A DNA stretch of 64,000 nt, taken from assembly GCF_000427825.1 (NCBI RefSeq), contig NZ_KE386593.1, forward strand, positions 661,847 to 725,846. The letters run 5' to 3'. Under the pieces are notes generated by a model. It made no database searches, had not been told where the DNA came from, and saw nothing but the letters and a program-made list of their open reading frames with translations. The DNA comes from Thermocrispum municipale DSM 44069. GTDB taxonomy: Bacteria > Actinomycetota > Actinomycetes > Mycobacteriales > Pseudonocardiaceae. Shown here one piece after another: positions 53,580-63,170 of the stretch; the first letter of the stretch is position 1, and every line of letters begins with the position of its first letter. Both the position numbers and the translations under genes were made by a program.

Positions 53580-53786
53580 CTACTTGTCCTTGTCCTCTGG
53601 CAGGTTCTTGCGCGTCTGCTCGGCAAGCTTGCGCAAGAACTCCGGATCGTCGTCCGGCGCCACGGGCCGAGCTGGCCTGCGCTTGCGCTCGTCAGCCGGC
53701 GGCACGCCGACCCGTTCGGCGGTGTACATACGCCAGAGGAGCACGGCGACGGCCAGTGCTCCGATCGCCACCAGCAGGTACTGCAT
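53580..53786 (-). CDS. Small single-pass membrane protein
   Basis: 68 aa from ATG 53786 with GAAGGAG upstream. One N-terminal transmembrane helix (about 3-20) is followed by a charged cytosolic tail with DDDPEFLRKLAEQTRKNL. No family is recognised. It lies 92 bases after bldC on the same strand and may be co-transcribed. Confidence 0.75.
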   Translation of the reverse strand: MQYLLVAIGALAVAVLLWRMYTAERVGVPPADERKRRPARPVAPDDDPEFLRKLAEQTRKNLPEDKDK

Positions 53787-53878
53787 GCCGCTCCTTCCGC
53801 GCCGGGGATTCTCCTTCGAGGTTAACCCGCCGGGCGGGGGCAGTGCACACGAGTGGTGCCGCCGCCGTCGTGATTGGT

Positions 53879-54094
53879 CTACTCGACGTAGTCGGTTGCC
53901 TCGGTGGTCAGTTTCGCCAACAGCTCGTTGACCTCCGACTCCCGGAACCTGCGGTGTCCACCCGGGGTGCGGATCGAACCGATCCGTCCGGCCGCGGCCC
54001 ACCGGGTCACGGTCTTGGGGTCAACGCGGAAAAGTGATGCCACTTCGCCCGGGGTGAGCAATCGTCCCCCCGACTGAGGCACTGACTGAGTCAT
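53879..54094 (-). CDS. bldC: Developmental regulator BldC
   Basis: 71 aa. LLTPGEVASLFRVDPKTVTR and SIRTPGGHRRFRESEVNELL are nearly the Streptomyces BldC sequence as I remember it: a minimal MerR-like winged HTH that binds head-to-tail on direct repeats. In Streptomyces it delays entry into development. ATG 54094 has AAGGAGG upstream. With BldN and RsbN it suggests a mycelial, possibly sporulating, lifestyle. Confidence 0.93.
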   Translation of the reverse strand: MTQSVPQSGGRLLTPGEVASLFRVDPKTVTRWAAAGRIGSIRTPGGHRRFRESEVNELLAKLTTEATDYVE

Positions 54095-54546
54095 CCGTTT
54101 CGCCTCCTTACGACTTTCGCTGCTGTCCCCGCGCGATGACCGAGCGGATCATGTCGATCACCACCGACGGGCGGTTTACGTCCCAATCGTGTCATCGTAC
54201 GCATTGAGTACTCGAACGGTTGGGTGAGAGTAAAGGGGAGATAAAGGCAGGAATCGGGCGCGCTGTCTCATTCGATTGTCGTACTTCACCGGGGCATTCG
54301 GCGTAGCCGCTCGCAGAGCGTACCGCTTTGCTCGCGCAGCGCAGTCGCGCCTCTGCTGTCGTGATACCTGCTCTACGTCCGAATGTCCACCCGGTGAACG
54401 TCTTGTTCTTTACCTTCAGCTTGCCGGGTACGGGCGGTGCGCCATCCTGCCTTATCGCCGTCGCGGGCCCGTGACGGGGGTCGGTGAGTCGTGCGGGCGC
54501 GGGGATACGCTTGACCCGCAGACGCGGTGAAGGAGAAGACTTCCTG
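54095..54546. other. 452-bp divergent gap between bldC and the DUF4229 gene
   Basis: No supported gene. It should carry the bldC promoter(s); a long leader would fit what is known of bldC in Streptomyces. The left part (54180-54280) is the least G/C-rich. I see no repeat array or strong hairpin. Confidence 0.5.
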
Positions 54547-54891
54547 GTGAACGACGCACGGAAGAATCGGCTCGCGGTCGACTTGACGTTGTACATGCTC
54601 GCCCGCTTCGCGCTGGTCGCGGTCGTCGCGGTGGTTCTGGTCCTGGTGAACGTCCCCGCGCTGGTGGCTGTGATCATCGCCATGGTCGTCGGCTTCCCGC
54701 TCGGTCTGCTGTTGTTCCGGTCACTGGCCGCCCGGGTGACCGCGGGGCTGGCCGAACGCGGGGAACGCCGCCGCGCGGAGCGAGCGAAACTGCGCGCCCA
54801 ACTGCGTGGCGACGTCGACGACGAAGCGGGCGGTGACTCGTCGGAGTCCGGGGCGGCCGGGGACGAGCCGGGCGAAGCGGGTCGGTCGTGA
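54547..54891 (+). CDS. DUF4229 family small membrane protein
   Basis: 114 aa from GTG 54547 with AAGGAG upstream. Two close transmembrane helices (about 15-62) are followed by an Arg/Glu-rich helix and an acidic Gly/Ser tail. The layout [19 protein letters not shown] then [20 protein letters not shown] matches DUF4229. Function is unknown. It overlaps the next gene by four bases (GTGA). Confidence 0.75.
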   Translation: MNDARKNRLAVDLTLYMLARFALVAVVAVVLVLVNVPALVAVIIAMVVGFPLGLLLFRSLAARVTAGLAERGERRRAERAKLRAQLRGDVDDEAGGDSSESGAAGDEPGEAGRS

Positions 54892-55961
54892 GTGCACCGG
54901 ACCGCGACTGGGTCGCCGAGGCGATCCGGGTCATCGACGCGGACGCCAACCGCAGCGCGGACACTCATCTGCATGTCTTCCCGTTGCCCGAGGACTGGGG
55001 CATCGATCTCTACCTGAAGGACGAGTCGGTTCATCCGACCGGTTCACTCAAGCATCGGTTGGCCCGATCGCTTTTCCTCTACGGGCTGGTCAACGGGCAG
55101 ATCGGGCCATCAACCGTGTTGGTGGAAGCCTCGAGCGGGTCGACGGCGGTGTCGGAGGCCTACTTCGCCCGCATGCTCGGGCTGGACTTCGTCACCGTGG
55201 TGCCGCGGACCACCAGCAAGCAGAAGGTCGAGCTGATCGAGTTCTACGGCGGGCGGTGTCACTTCGTCGACCGTCCCCCGGAGATGTACGCGGAGGCAGA
55301 GCGGCTGGCGGCGGAGTGCGGCGGCTACTACCTGGACCAGTTCACCTATGCCGAGCGGGCGACCGACTGGCGCGGCAACAACAACATCGCCGAGTCGATC
55401 TTCACGCAGATGAGCCTGGAGCGGCACCCGATCCCACGCTGGATCGTGGTCGGCGCGGGCACCGGCGGCACCAGCGCCACCATCGGCCGCTACGTCCGAT
55501 ACCGGCGCTACCGGACCCAGATCGCGGTGGTCGACCCGGAGAACTCCTCGTTCTACTGGGCGTGGAAGACCGGGGCGATGGACTACACCACCGGCATGCC
55601 GTCCCGTATCGAAGGGATCGGCAGGCCGCGCGTGGAGCCGTCGTTCGTGCCCACGGCGATCGACGAGATGATCCAGGTGCCGGATGCCGCGTCCCTGGCC
55701 GCGATCCGGCTGCTGCGCAGGCGCACCGGCCACTGGGCGGGCGGCTCCACCGGCACCAACCTCTACGGCGCGTTCCAGCTCATCGCCAGGATGCTGCAGG
55801 CGGGCGAGCAGGGCAGCGTCGTCACATTGCTCTGCGACGGCGGTGAGCGGTACGCGCAGACGTACTACGACGACAACTGGGTGGCGGAGAAGGGCCTGAA
55901 CCTCGAGCCGTACACCGAGACCATGGAGAACTTTTTGCGTACCGGCCGCTGGGTGGAGTGA
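54888..55961 (+). CDS. PLP-dependent cysteine synthase-family enzyme (Cds1/CysK2-like)
   Basis: 357 aa, fold type II. The PLP lysine is in [19 protein letters not shown], and the substrate loop [20 protein letters not shown] and the phosphate-binding [20 protein letters not shown] are typical. Actinobacterial relatives include L-cysteine desulfhydrase Cds1 and the S-sulfocysteine synthase CysK2. Which reaction this one performs is not certain. Its stop abuts the convergent menA stop with no space. Confidence 0.85.
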   Translation: MSAPDRDWVAEAIRVIDADANRSADTHLHVFPLPEDWGIDLYLKDESVHPTGSLKHRLARSLFLYGLVNGQIGPSTVLVEASSGSTAVSEAYFARMLGLDFVTVVPRTTSKQKVELIEFYGGRCHFVDRPPEMYAEAERLAAECGGYYLDQFTYAERATDWRGNNNIAESIFTQMSLERHPIPRWIVVGAGTGGTSATIGRYVRYRRYRTQIAVVDPENSSFYWAWKTGAMDYTTGMPSRIEGIGRPRVEPSFVPTAIDEMIQVPDAASLAAIRLLRRRTGHWAGGSTGTNLYGAFQLIARMLQAGEQGSVVTLLCDGGERYAQTYYDDNWVAEKGLNLEPYTETMENFLRTGRWVE

Positions 55962-56834
55962 TCAGCCGAACGCCAGCGCGGCGGCGGCCACCGCGGACCA
56001 CAGCAGCATGGCCAGGCCGGTGTCCCGGAGCACCGGGATGAGGTCGCGCCCGGTCGCGCCGCTGAGCACCGTGCGCGCCGGACCGATCGCGAGGAGCACC
56101 GCGAGCACGGCGAACAGTACGGGCGGGAACCACCATCCGATGATCAGCGTGATCAGGAACGGCGACGCCAGCAGCGTCAGATACAGCCGCCGCGTGCCGC
56201 GGTCGCCGAGCTTCACCGCCAGCGTCCGCTTACCCGCTTCGGTGTCGGTGGGGATGTCGCGCAGGTTGTTCGCCAGCAGCACGGCGGAGGAGAACGCGCC
56301 GACCGCCACCGAGCAGCCGACGGCCGTCCAGCTGACCGTGTCGGCCTGCACGTAGACGGTGCCCAGCACGGCGACGGGCCCGAAGAACACGAACACCGCG
56401 AGCTCGCCGAAGCCGGCGTAGCCGTACGGCCGCTTTCCCCCGGTGTAGAACCACGCGCCCGCGATGCACACCGCGCCGACGGCCAGCAACCACCAGTGCT
56501 TGCTCAGCAGCACGACCGCGAGCCCGGCGAACGCGGCGAACAGCAGCGCGCTGATCGCGGCGGCCAGCACCTCGGGCGGTTTCGCCGCACCGGAGCCGAC
56601 CAGTCGCAGCGGGCCGACCCGGTCGTCGTCGGTGCCCCGGACGCCGTCGGAGTAGTCGTTGGCGTAGTTCACGCCGATGATCAACCCGAGGCTGACCAAC
56701 ATCGCCAGCGTGGCCATGACCCAGTCGAAGCTGTCCAGCGCGGCCGCGGCGCCGATGCCTGCCAGCACCGGGGCGATCGCGTTGGGCAGGGTCCGGGGGC
56801 GGGCGCCTTCGATCCACTGTGCGACGGTGGCCAT
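55962..56834 (-). CDS. menA: 1,4-dihydroxy-2-naphthoate polyprenyltransferase
   Basis: 290 aa from ATG 56834. MenA prenylates dihydroxynaphthoate in menaquinone synthesis. [15 protein letters not shown], the first Asp-rich site [26 protein letters not shown], and the second site [19 protein letters not shown] are all present across eight or nine membrane helices. With menE and menD downstream it forms a loose menaquinone cluster. Confidence 0.95.
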   Translation of the reverse strand: MATVAQWIEGARPRTLPNAIAPVLAGIGAAAALDSFDWVMATLAMLVSLGLIIGVNYANDYSDGVRGTDDDRVGPLRLVGSGAAKPPEVLAAAISALLFAAFAGLAVVLLSKHWWLLAVGAVCIAGAWFYTGGKRPYGYAGFGELAVFVFFGPVAVLGTVYVQADTVSWTAVGCSVAVGAFSSAVLLANNLRDIPTDTEAGKRTLAVKLGDRGTRRLYLTLLASPFLITLIIGWWFPPVLFAVLAVLLAIGPARTVLSGATGRDLIPVLRDTGLAMLLWSAVAAAALAFG

Positions 56835-56891
56835 GCGGGCATTCTGGCGCACGCGCCCCCGGCCGGTTGACCGAGAACCCGATTGCGGTGA

Positions 56892-58082
56892 TCAGCAGGC
56901 GGGTGGTGCCTCGCCGATCTGCACGTACGCCGCGGAGACGTACTTACCGGAATTCAGCCGCAGCCACTGGTCGTTGCCTTCCACCACTTCGCCGGTGACG
57001 GCGCACTCGATCCGCACCTGTGCGTGCCGGGCGGCCAGGCCCACCACGGGCGCGCCGGTGCTCGGTTCGGAACGCACATTGAGCACCGGTCCCGCGGTCA
57101 CCGTCCCCCACGGGCCGCCGACGGTCCACTCGTAGGTGACGATCACCCAGCTGTTGTCCTGCAGGCCGAGGCCGTCCCAGAACGTGCCGTCGGCCAGGTC
57201 GATGCCCGCCGGGTTGGCCACGGCGCGGCCGAACTCGTCCTTGCCGCCGTTGTATCCGTCCTGGTAGGCCGCCTGGGCTTCCGGCGTGCCCTGCGGCAGG
57301 TCCTGCCACATCTCCCGGTCGGCGTTCCAGTAGTCGTCCTTGGTGTTCCACGGGCCGACGTCCCACACCGGCGCCCACTCGCAGCGCGCGCCGTCCTCGG
57401 TGCACACCTGGACGGTGTAGTTGCCGCTGTTGTTGTCGGCCAGCCCGCGGCGGGACGGCAGCGCGACGAAGTGGTCCCGCTCGACGATCACGTGCCCGTT
57501 CGCGGTGGTGCCGCCGACCAGTCCCTCGCGGGTGGCGAACACCCGGTAGCCGTCGGCCGGTCCGAGCTGGGCGGTCGGCTTGGCCGAGGCGTCGTAGCTT
57601 GCGCTGAGTTCGATGCTGTCGACTGTAGGGCTGCTGGCGCCGCGCGGCCCGCTGAGCACCAGGCGCGGCTGGATCGTCGTGGTCCGGTTCGGCAGCACGG
57701 CAGGGGCGTCGGGGCGGATCTCGGTCCACTCCGACCAGGTGCCGTCCGGACGCTTGCCGCGCACGTCGACCGCCACCTCGGATCCCTCCGGAATGGACGC
57801 CTCGACCTGCGCGGAGATCCGGTTGACCGCGGAGTCCAGCGTCTTGGCCGGGAAGGTCAGCGTGCCGGTCGTCCGCTCGGCGCTCTGCCTGCCGAGCCTG
57901 CCGGACAACGACCAGGAGTCGGCGGTTTCCACGATGGTGCGGTTGTCCGGGTCGCTGTTGGCAGGGGTCAGTGACCAGCTACCCGGTTGCGCGGCCTGGC
58001 TGGGTGCGGCGGCCAGCGCGATGGTCGTTCCAGTTGCCAGTGCGGCGGACAGCGCCGCAGTCAAGAGTTGTCGCCCTCGCAT
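56892..58082 (-). CDS. Secreted protein with C-terminal SH3-like domain
   Basis: 396 aa from ATG 58082 (GAGGG upstream). A classical signal peptide ends near residue 31 (PSQAA). The middle part has beta-rich segments with Trp-containing repeats and two cysteine pairs. The last about 80 residues resemble a bacterial SH3 domain (GPVLNVRSEPSTGAPVVGLA through QWLRLNSGKYVSAAYVQIGE). SH3b domains usually bind cell wall. The catalytic function of the middle, if any, is unknown. Confidence 0.75.
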   Translation of the reverse strand: MRGRQLLTAALSAALATGTTIALAAAPSQAAQPGSWSLTPANSDPDNRTIVETADSWSLSGRLGRQSAERTTGTLTFPAKTLDSAVNRISAQVEASIPEGSEVAVDVRGKRPDGTWSEWTEIRPDAPAVLPNRTTTIQPRLVLSGPRGASSPTVDSIELSASYDASAKPTAQLGPADGYRVFATREGLVGGTTANGHVIVERDHFVALPSRRGLADNNSGNYTVQVCTEDGARCEWAPVWDVGPWNTKDDYWNADREMWQDLPQGTPEAQAAYQDGYNGGKDEFGRAVANPAGIDLADGTFWDGLGLQDNSWVIVTYEWTVGGPWGTVTAGPVLNVRSEPSTGAPVVGLAARHAQVRIECAVTGEVVEGNDQWLRLNSGKYVSAAYVQIGEAPPAC

Positions 58083-58195
58083 GTGATCCCTCACTCGGTT
58101 TGGTGACCGTGCGCTAAGCCAAAAGGGCTACCGGTGGGCTGTCAACTCGACGGCGGCTCAACTGGTGAAACCCTCACCCGGGTGCAGCAATTCGC

Positions 58196-59338
58196 TCACC
58201 GTTGCAGGGCCGTGCGCACCGCGTGGCGGTCGATCTTGCCCGGCCCACGCAGCGGCAGCTCGGTGGCGAACCGGACCACCTTGGGTGCGGCCGCCCGCCC
58301 TGCCTCGGCGCGAACGCGTTCCTGCAGGTCGGCCATGGCGGGCGGGTTGTCCGGATCGGCGGGGACCACCAGCGCGGAGACGATCTCGCCCCACTCGGGG
58401 TCCGGCAGGCCGATCACCGCACACGCGCGCACGTCCGGGTGCGCGCGCAATGCCTGTTCGACGGCCGGGGCGGAGATCTTCACCCCGCCGCTGTTGATCA
58501 TGTCGTCGGCGCGGCCGAGGATCTCCAGCACACCATCGGTGATCCGGCCCAGGTCCTCGGTGCGAAACCAGCCGTCGTGCAACTGCCACGACGACGGGTC
58601 GCGGTAGCCCGAGGCCAACACGTCGCCGGACAGCTCGACCCTGCCGGTGGGCCCGATGCGTACGTGGACACCGTCCAGTGGCCGGCCGTCGTAGACACAA
58701 CCGCCGCAGGTCTCCGTCATTCCGTAGGAGCTGATGGCGTGTACCCCGGCGTCGCGGGCGTGCGCGCGGACTTCCGGTGGCAACGCAGCGCCGCCGACCA
58801 CGATGGCGTCGAAGGCCCCGGCGGCCGCCAGTCCGGGCCCGCCGGCCTCGAGCAGCCGGACGAGCTGGGTCGGGACGAGCGCCGTGTAGTGCGGTCCTGG
58901 CTCGCTCAGCACCGGCTCGGCGGCGGCCGCGAAATCGTCCGGACGGAAGCGCGCCGACAGATCGAGCACACCTGGTTCGTGCCCGCTGAGCAACGACCGG
59001 ACCAGCACCTGCAGGCCGCCGATGTACTGCGCGGGGGTGGCGAGCAACCAGCGTCCCGGACCGCCCAGCCGGGTGTGCGTGGCCGTGGCCGATGCGGTGA
59101 GTGCTGCGGCGGACAGCAGCACACCCTTCGGGCGGCCCGTGGATCCCGAGGTGGCGATCAGCACAGCGGTCGACGGCGGCACCGGGTCGTCCGGACGCAT
59201 GGCGGCGATGATGTCGGCCGTACTTGGCGAGTGGGCGTCGACCGGCAGCACCGGAGCTCCACTGTCCAGCGCATCCGACAACGCGTCGATCAACGCTCGG
59301 ATGGACTGTTCGGTTCCGTCGACCTGCACCACGCGCAC
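58196..59338 (-). CDS. menE: o-Succinylbenzoate-CoA ligase
   Basis: 380 aa from GTG 59338, the short actinobacterial form. The A3 motif LIATSGSTGRPKGVLLSA is intact, AISSYGMTETCGGCVYDG is A5, GWFRTEDLGRI and LGRADDMINSGGVKISAPAVE are A7 and A8, and the A10 lysine is in RGPGKIDRHAVR. It activates o-succinylbenzoate in menaquinone synthesis. Same strand as menA but with a secreted-protein gene between. Confidence 0.92.
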   Translation of the reverse strand: MRVVQVDGTEQSIRALIDALSDALDSGAPVLPVDAHSPSTADIIAAMRPDDPVPPSTAVLIATSGSTGRPKGVLLSAAALTASATATHTRLGGPGRWLLATPAQYIGGLQVLVRSLLSGHEPGVLDLSARFRPDDFAAAAEPVLSEPGPHYTALVPTQLVRLLEAGGPGLAAAGAFDAIVVGGAALPPEVRAHARDAGVHAISSYGMTETCGGCVYDGRPLDGVHVRIGPTGRVELSGDVLASGYRDPSSWQLHDGWFRTEDLGRITDGVLEILGRADDMINSGGVKISAPAVEQALRAHPDVRACAVIGLPDPEWGEIVSALVVPADPDNPPAMADLQERVRAEAGRAAAPKVVRFATELPLRGPGKIDRHAVRTALQR

Positions 59339-59434
59339 GCCGCCATTCTGCCTCCAGGCCCATAGCGGCCGAGATCTTGCCCGAATTCGGGCAGGAATTT
59401 GGCCAAAGTGGCCTCCGGGTGCCAGTGTGGAGGC

Positions 59435-59710
59435 GTGCGTGCTGTTGCTGAGCTTCCCGCCGAGCTCGTTCACCACGTCGCGGCCAGCACCGGGCTGCCC
59501 CCGGCGACCGCGGCCCGGCTCGTCGCCGATGTCATCGCCTACTTCGGCGAAACCGTCGAGCAGTACGTGCGCCGCCGCCATGCGGAGCTGCGCAGGCGGG
59601 GACACCGCAACGCGGAGATCTGGCGTCTGCTGGCCGCCGAACTGCCCACCCGGCGGTTCCGTGCGGACGAGCTGAGCGAACGCCAGCTGCGTCGGATCGT
59701 CTACGGCTGA
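59435..59710 (+). CDS. Small helical protein of unknown function between menE and glmS
   Basis: About 91 aa from GTG 59435; its spacing to GGAGG is tight, so GTG 59408 remains possible. The sequence is helical and charged, with ATAARLVADVIAYFGETVEQ and RRRGHRNAEIWRLLAAELPT before a final short helix. The C-terminal part looks like a small DNA- or protein-binding motif, but no family is recognised. It lies 37 bases before glmS and probably shares its transcript. Confidence 0.6.
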   Translation: MRAVAELPAELVHHVAASTGLPPATAARLVADVIAYFGETVEQYVRRRHAELRRRGHRNAEIWRLLAAELPTRRFRADELSERQLRRIVYG

Positions 59711-59747
59711 CCGCCGCCCCCATCGCGAGACCTGAGAGGCAAAACCT

Positions 59748-61559
59748 ATGTGTGGAATCGTCGGCTACATCGGCGCGCGCCCGGCGTCGGACATCTTGAT
59801 CGAGGGCCTGCATCGGTTGGAGTACCGCGGATACGACTCCGCCGGCGTGGCGTTGGTGCATCGCGGACGGCTCAAGGTCACCAAGGCGGCCGTGCGCGTG
59901 GCGGAGCTGCGTGAGCGGCTGGACGGTGGTGTTCCCGCGACCGTCGGCATCGGTCACACCCGCTGGGCGACCCACGGCGAGCCGACCGACGCCAACGCGC
60001 ACCCCCAGGTCGATGCCGCCAACCGCATCGCGGTGGTGCACAACGGCATGCTGGAGAACGCCGACCAGCTGCGCGCGGAACTGACCGAGTCGGGGGTGCA
60101 GCTGCGATCGGACACCGACACCGAGGCGATCGCCCACCTGGTCGCCCGGGCGCTGGACGACGGTGCGAAGACGCTGCAGGAAGCCGTGCGAACCGCGCTG
60201 ACCAAGGTCGACGGTGCCTACGGGCTGGTGGTGCTGGACGCCCGGAACCCCGGCGAGCTGGTCGTCGCGCGCAACGGCAGCCCGATCGTCGTCGGCATCG
60301 GGGACGGCGAGATGTTCGTCGCGTCGGATGTGGCCGCGCTCGTCCGGCACACGCAGCGTGTGGTCTACCTCGACGACGGCGAGCTGGCCACATTGACCGC
60401 GGACGGTTTCACCACCAGCGCGGGTGCCAAGACGCCGACGACGGTCGACCTGGACGACGTCGACTACCAGCTGGGCGGCTACCCCGACTTCATGCGTAAG
60501 GAGATCGACGAGCAGCCGGACGCCGTGCGGCGCGCGCTGCTCGGCCGGCTCGACGAGCGCTTCGCTACCGCGCGGTTGGGCGGCATCCGCATGGACCCGC
60601 GCGAACTGCGCGGGGTGAGCAGGGTGAAGTTCCTCGGCTGCGGCTCGGCCTACTACGCGGGCCAGATCGGCGCGAACCTCGTGGAGGAGCTGGCTCGGAT
60701 CCCGGCGGACGCCGAGCCCGCGTCGGAGTTCCGCTACCGCAACCCGGTCATCGAGCAGGACACGCTGTACGTCGCGGTCAGCCAGAGCGGCGAGACCGCG
60801 GACACGCTGGCCGCCGTGCGCGAACTCAAGCGCAAGGGCGGCCAGGTCATCGGGGTCGTCAACGCGGTCGGCAGTGCGATCGCGCGCGAGTGCGGCAGCG
60901 GTGTCTTCCTGCACGCCGGCCCGGAGGTGTCGGTGGCCTCCACCAAGGCGGTCACCAATATGAGCGTGTGCTTCGCGATGCTGGGCTTGCTGCTCGGGCG
61001 CGTGCGCGACCTGTCGGTGGCGCACGGTCAGCGGTTGGTGCAAGGGTTGGCCGCCCTGCCGGACCAGATCGCGGAGATCGTCAAGCACGAGGAGACCATC
61101 GCCGAGACCGCGCTGCGCTTCGTCGACGCCAAGCGCATGTTCTTCATCGGCCGGGTGCGGTGCTGGCCCGCCGCGCGGGAAGGCGCGCAGAAATTGAAGG
61201 AGATCTCCTACCTGCACGCCGAGGCGTACCAGGCGGCCGAGCTCAAGCACGGGCCGTTGGCGCTGATCGACCAGGAGATGCCGTCGGTGGTGCTGGCGCC
61301 GGATGACGAGCTGCTGACCCGCAACATCGCGACCATGGAGCAGATCAAGGCGCGTGGGGGCCCGGTCATCGCGGTGACCAACGCCGACCTGCCGGAGGGA
61401 CTGGCCGACGCGGTGCTGCGCATCCCGAGCAACGAGCCCGAGCTCGACCCGATCCTGGCGATGATCCCGCTGCAGTTGTTCGCCTACCACCTGGCGCGGG
61501 CGCTGGGCCGGGACATCGACAAGCCGCGCAACCTGGCCAAGAGCGTCACCGTGGAGTAG
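59748..61559 (+). CDS. glmS: Glutamine-fructose-6-phosphate aminotransferase (isomerising)
   Basis: 603 aa. Cys2 of MCGIVGYIGAR starts the glutaminase half, which has GHTRWATHGEPTDANAHP and VHNGMLENADQLR. Two SIS domains (about 280-590) follow, with AVSQSGETADTLAAVRELK and ELKHGPLALID. GlmS makes glucosamine-6-phosphate for peptidoglycan and mycothiol. GAGAGG lies before the ATG. Confidence 0.96.
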   Translation: MCGIVGYIGARPASDILIEGLHRLEYRGYDSAGVALVHRGRLKVTKAAVRVAELRERLDGGVPATVGIGHTRWATHGEPTDANAHPQVDAANRIAVVHNGMLENADQLRAELTESGVQLRSDTDTEAIAHLVARALDDGAKTLQEAVRTALTKVDGAYGLVVLDARNPGELVVARNGSPIVVGIGDGEMFVASDVAALVRHTQRVVYLDDGELATLTADGFTTSAGAKTPTTVDLDDVDYQLGGYPDFMRKEIDEQPDAVRRALLGRLDERFATARLGGIRMDPRELRGVSRVKFLGCGSAYYAGQIGANLVEELARIPADAEPASEFRYRNPVIEQDTLYVAVSQSGETADTLAAVRELKRKGGQVIGVVNAVGSAIARECGSGVFLHAGPEVSVASTKAVTNMSVCFAMLGLLLGRVRDLSVAHGQRLVQGLAALPDQIAEIVKHEETIAETALRFVDAKRMFFIGRVRCWPAAREGAQKLKEISYLHAEAYQAAELKHGPLALIDQEMPSVVLAPDDELLTRNIATMEQIKARGGPVIAVTNADLPEGLADAVLRIPSNEPELDPILAMIPLQLFAYHLARALGRDIDKPRNLAKSVTVE

Positions 61560-61637
61560 TACCCCGTGGTCTGAACGGGTTCACCCGCCAGGGGCCGGCC
61601 CGAGCTCGCCGCTAACCGGGAACGCCGAGGTCGCGAA

Positions 61638-61671
61638 GGTCCTCTCGGGGGGAATGAGGCGAGAGAGGACC
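61638..61671 (+). promoter_or_regulatory. Hairpin that could hide the ribosome-binding site of the ScyD-like gene
   Basis: GGTCCTCTC (61638-61646) pairs perfectly with GAGAGGACC (61663-61671) across 16 bases. The distal arm contains the AG-rich ribosome-binding site, six bases before ATG 61677. Sequestration of the site is a structural inference. Confidence 0.45.
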
Positions 61672-61676
61672 ACACG

Positions 61677-62813
61677 ATGAGGCGCTCACGCACACTCGTC
61701 CTGCTCAGCGCGGCCGGTCTGGCCGCTGGACTGCTGGGTGCGGCGCCGGTCGCGGCCGGGCACCGAGGGGGTGGTGCGCCGCAAGTCGTGGCGAAGGGCT
61801 TGGACAACCCGCGGGGGCTGGCGTTCGGTCCGCACGGTGTGCTGTACGTGACCGAAGCCGGCTCCGGCGGGGACGGGCCCTGCTTCGCCGGGCCGGAGGG
61901 TGACGAGGTCTGCTGGGGTGCCAGCGGAGCGATCACCGCGGTCCGCGGTCACCACAAGAAGCGGGTGGTGACCAAGATCGGGTCGCTCGCGGCACCGGAC
62001 GGCTCGCAGGCGATCGGGCCGTCGGACATCTCGTTCAGCCGCGGCAAGGCGTACTTCACGGTCGGGCTCGGTGCCGACCCGCGGATGCGCGCTCAGCTCC
62101 CCCGGCTCGGGCAGAAGACCAACGGTTGGCTGCTGAAGAAGAGCTGGCATCGGCCGAAGGGCGTGGCGGACGTCGCGCGCTTCGAGTTGGCCAAGGATCC
62201 GGACAAGGCCGGGCCGGACAGCAACCCGAACTCGGTGCTCGCCGGGCGGCACGGCCAGGTCGTGGTCGACTCGGGTGGCAACACGCTGTTGCAGGTGGCC
62301 CACGGCAAGATCCGCGTGCTGGCGAAGTTCCCGGCGCGCGAGGTCCCGGCACCGGACTTCCTCGGGCTGCCCCCGGGATCCAAGATCCCGATGCAGTCGG
62401 TGCCGACGTCCGTGGTCAAGGGGCCGGACGGCGCCTACTACGTGGGTGAGCTGACCGGATTCCCGTTCCCGCAGGGCAAGGCGCGGGTGTACAAGGTCAA
62501 GCCGGGGCACAAGCCGAAGGTGGTGGCCTCCGGGTTCACCAATGTCATCGACATCGGCTTCCATCACGGCAAGCTCTACGTCCTGGAGATCGCGCACGCC
62601 GGACTGCTCAACGTCGAGCAAGACCCACGCGGCGCGCTGTACCGGGTCGGCCACCACGGCAGCAAGAAGCTGATCAAGCACGACGGTCTCGTGGTGCCGG
62701 GCGGCCTGGCGCTGCGCGGCGGCAAGGCCTACATCTCCAACTGCAGCACCTGCCCGGCTGACGGCAGCTCGCCGTTGGGCACGGGACACCTGCTGCGCGT
62801 CCCGCTCAGGTAA
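61677..62813 (+). CDS. Secreted ScyD/ScyE-family beta-propeller protein
   Basis: 378 aa. A signal peptide ends near residue 27 (APVAAG). The rest repeats strand motifs such as NPRGLAFGPHGVLYVTEAG, GPDGAYYVGELTGFPFP and GGLALRGGKAYISNCS, as in ScyD/ScyE-type propellers (named for cyanobacterial scytonemin genes, but widespread). A C-terminal cysteine pair is present. No enzymatic role can be assigned. Confidence 0.82.
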   Translation: MRRSRTLVLLSAAGLAAGLLGAAPVAAGHRGGGAPQVVAKGLDNPRGLAFGPHGVLYVTEAGSGGDGPCFAGPEGDEVCWGASGAITAVRGHHKKRVVTKIGSLAAPDGSQAIGPSDISFSRGKAYFTVGLGADPRMRAQLPRLGQKTNGWLLKKSWHRPKGVADVARFELAKDPDKAGPDSNPNSVLAGRHGQVVVDSGGNTLLQVAHGKIRVLAKFPAREVPAPDFLGLPPGSKIPMQSVPTSVVKGPDGAYYVGELTGFPFPQGKARVYKVKPGHKPKVVASGFTNVIDIGFHHGKLYVLEIAHAGLLNVEQDPRGALYRVGHHGSKKLIKHDGLVVPGGLALRGGKAYISNCSTCPADGSSPLGTGHLLRVPLR

Positions 62814-62824
62814 GCGGTACTCCC

Positions 62825-62862
62825 CGACGGCCGAGGTTGCCGCCACGGCACCTCGGCCGTCG
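62825..62862 (+). terminator. Hairpin after the ScyD-like gene
   Basis: A 13-bp stem (62825-62837 with 62850-62862), extendable by five more pairs around a one-base bulge, 12 bases past the stop. No U-tract. Likely terminator. Confidence 0.6.
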
Positions 62863-63170
62863 GCCTGCGTGGTGCGGGGGCGCCGCTCCCCGGCTGCTCG
62901 ATGCGAGCTCGACTCGCTCGGGCAGGCGTGACGTGGCAGACGTCTCGCTGCTCGGACGGCGCAGCCGCGCCTACTCTGGGCCTCGGTAGGGCAGAACTCC
63001 CAGGCGCGACCGAACGTGCGCCTGCAGGTGGGACGCCCAGTGACCGTCGCGAAGGAGCGGGCGTACCGTGCGCTGACCCAGCGGCGGCCCTGCCCGGCGA
63101 TCGCGGCCATCGGGTGCGCCGTGGTCCGGCCTGAAACAATGCAGGGACGTGATCGGAAAGGGAGCGGCCG
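62863..63170. other. 308-bp gap before menD
   Basis: No supported gene on either strand. It should hold the menD promoter. I see no array or obvious operator. Confidence 0.4.

Noticed and set aside
59532-61490. Long - strand frame opposite glmS
   Set aside because: Same effect of third-position GC. The + strand encodes a complete GlmS.
61560-61676. glmS-type ribozyme or another riboswitch near glmS
   Set aside because: The sequence lies downstream of glmS, the known ribozyme is upstream and in Firmicutes, and only a simple hairpin is seen.
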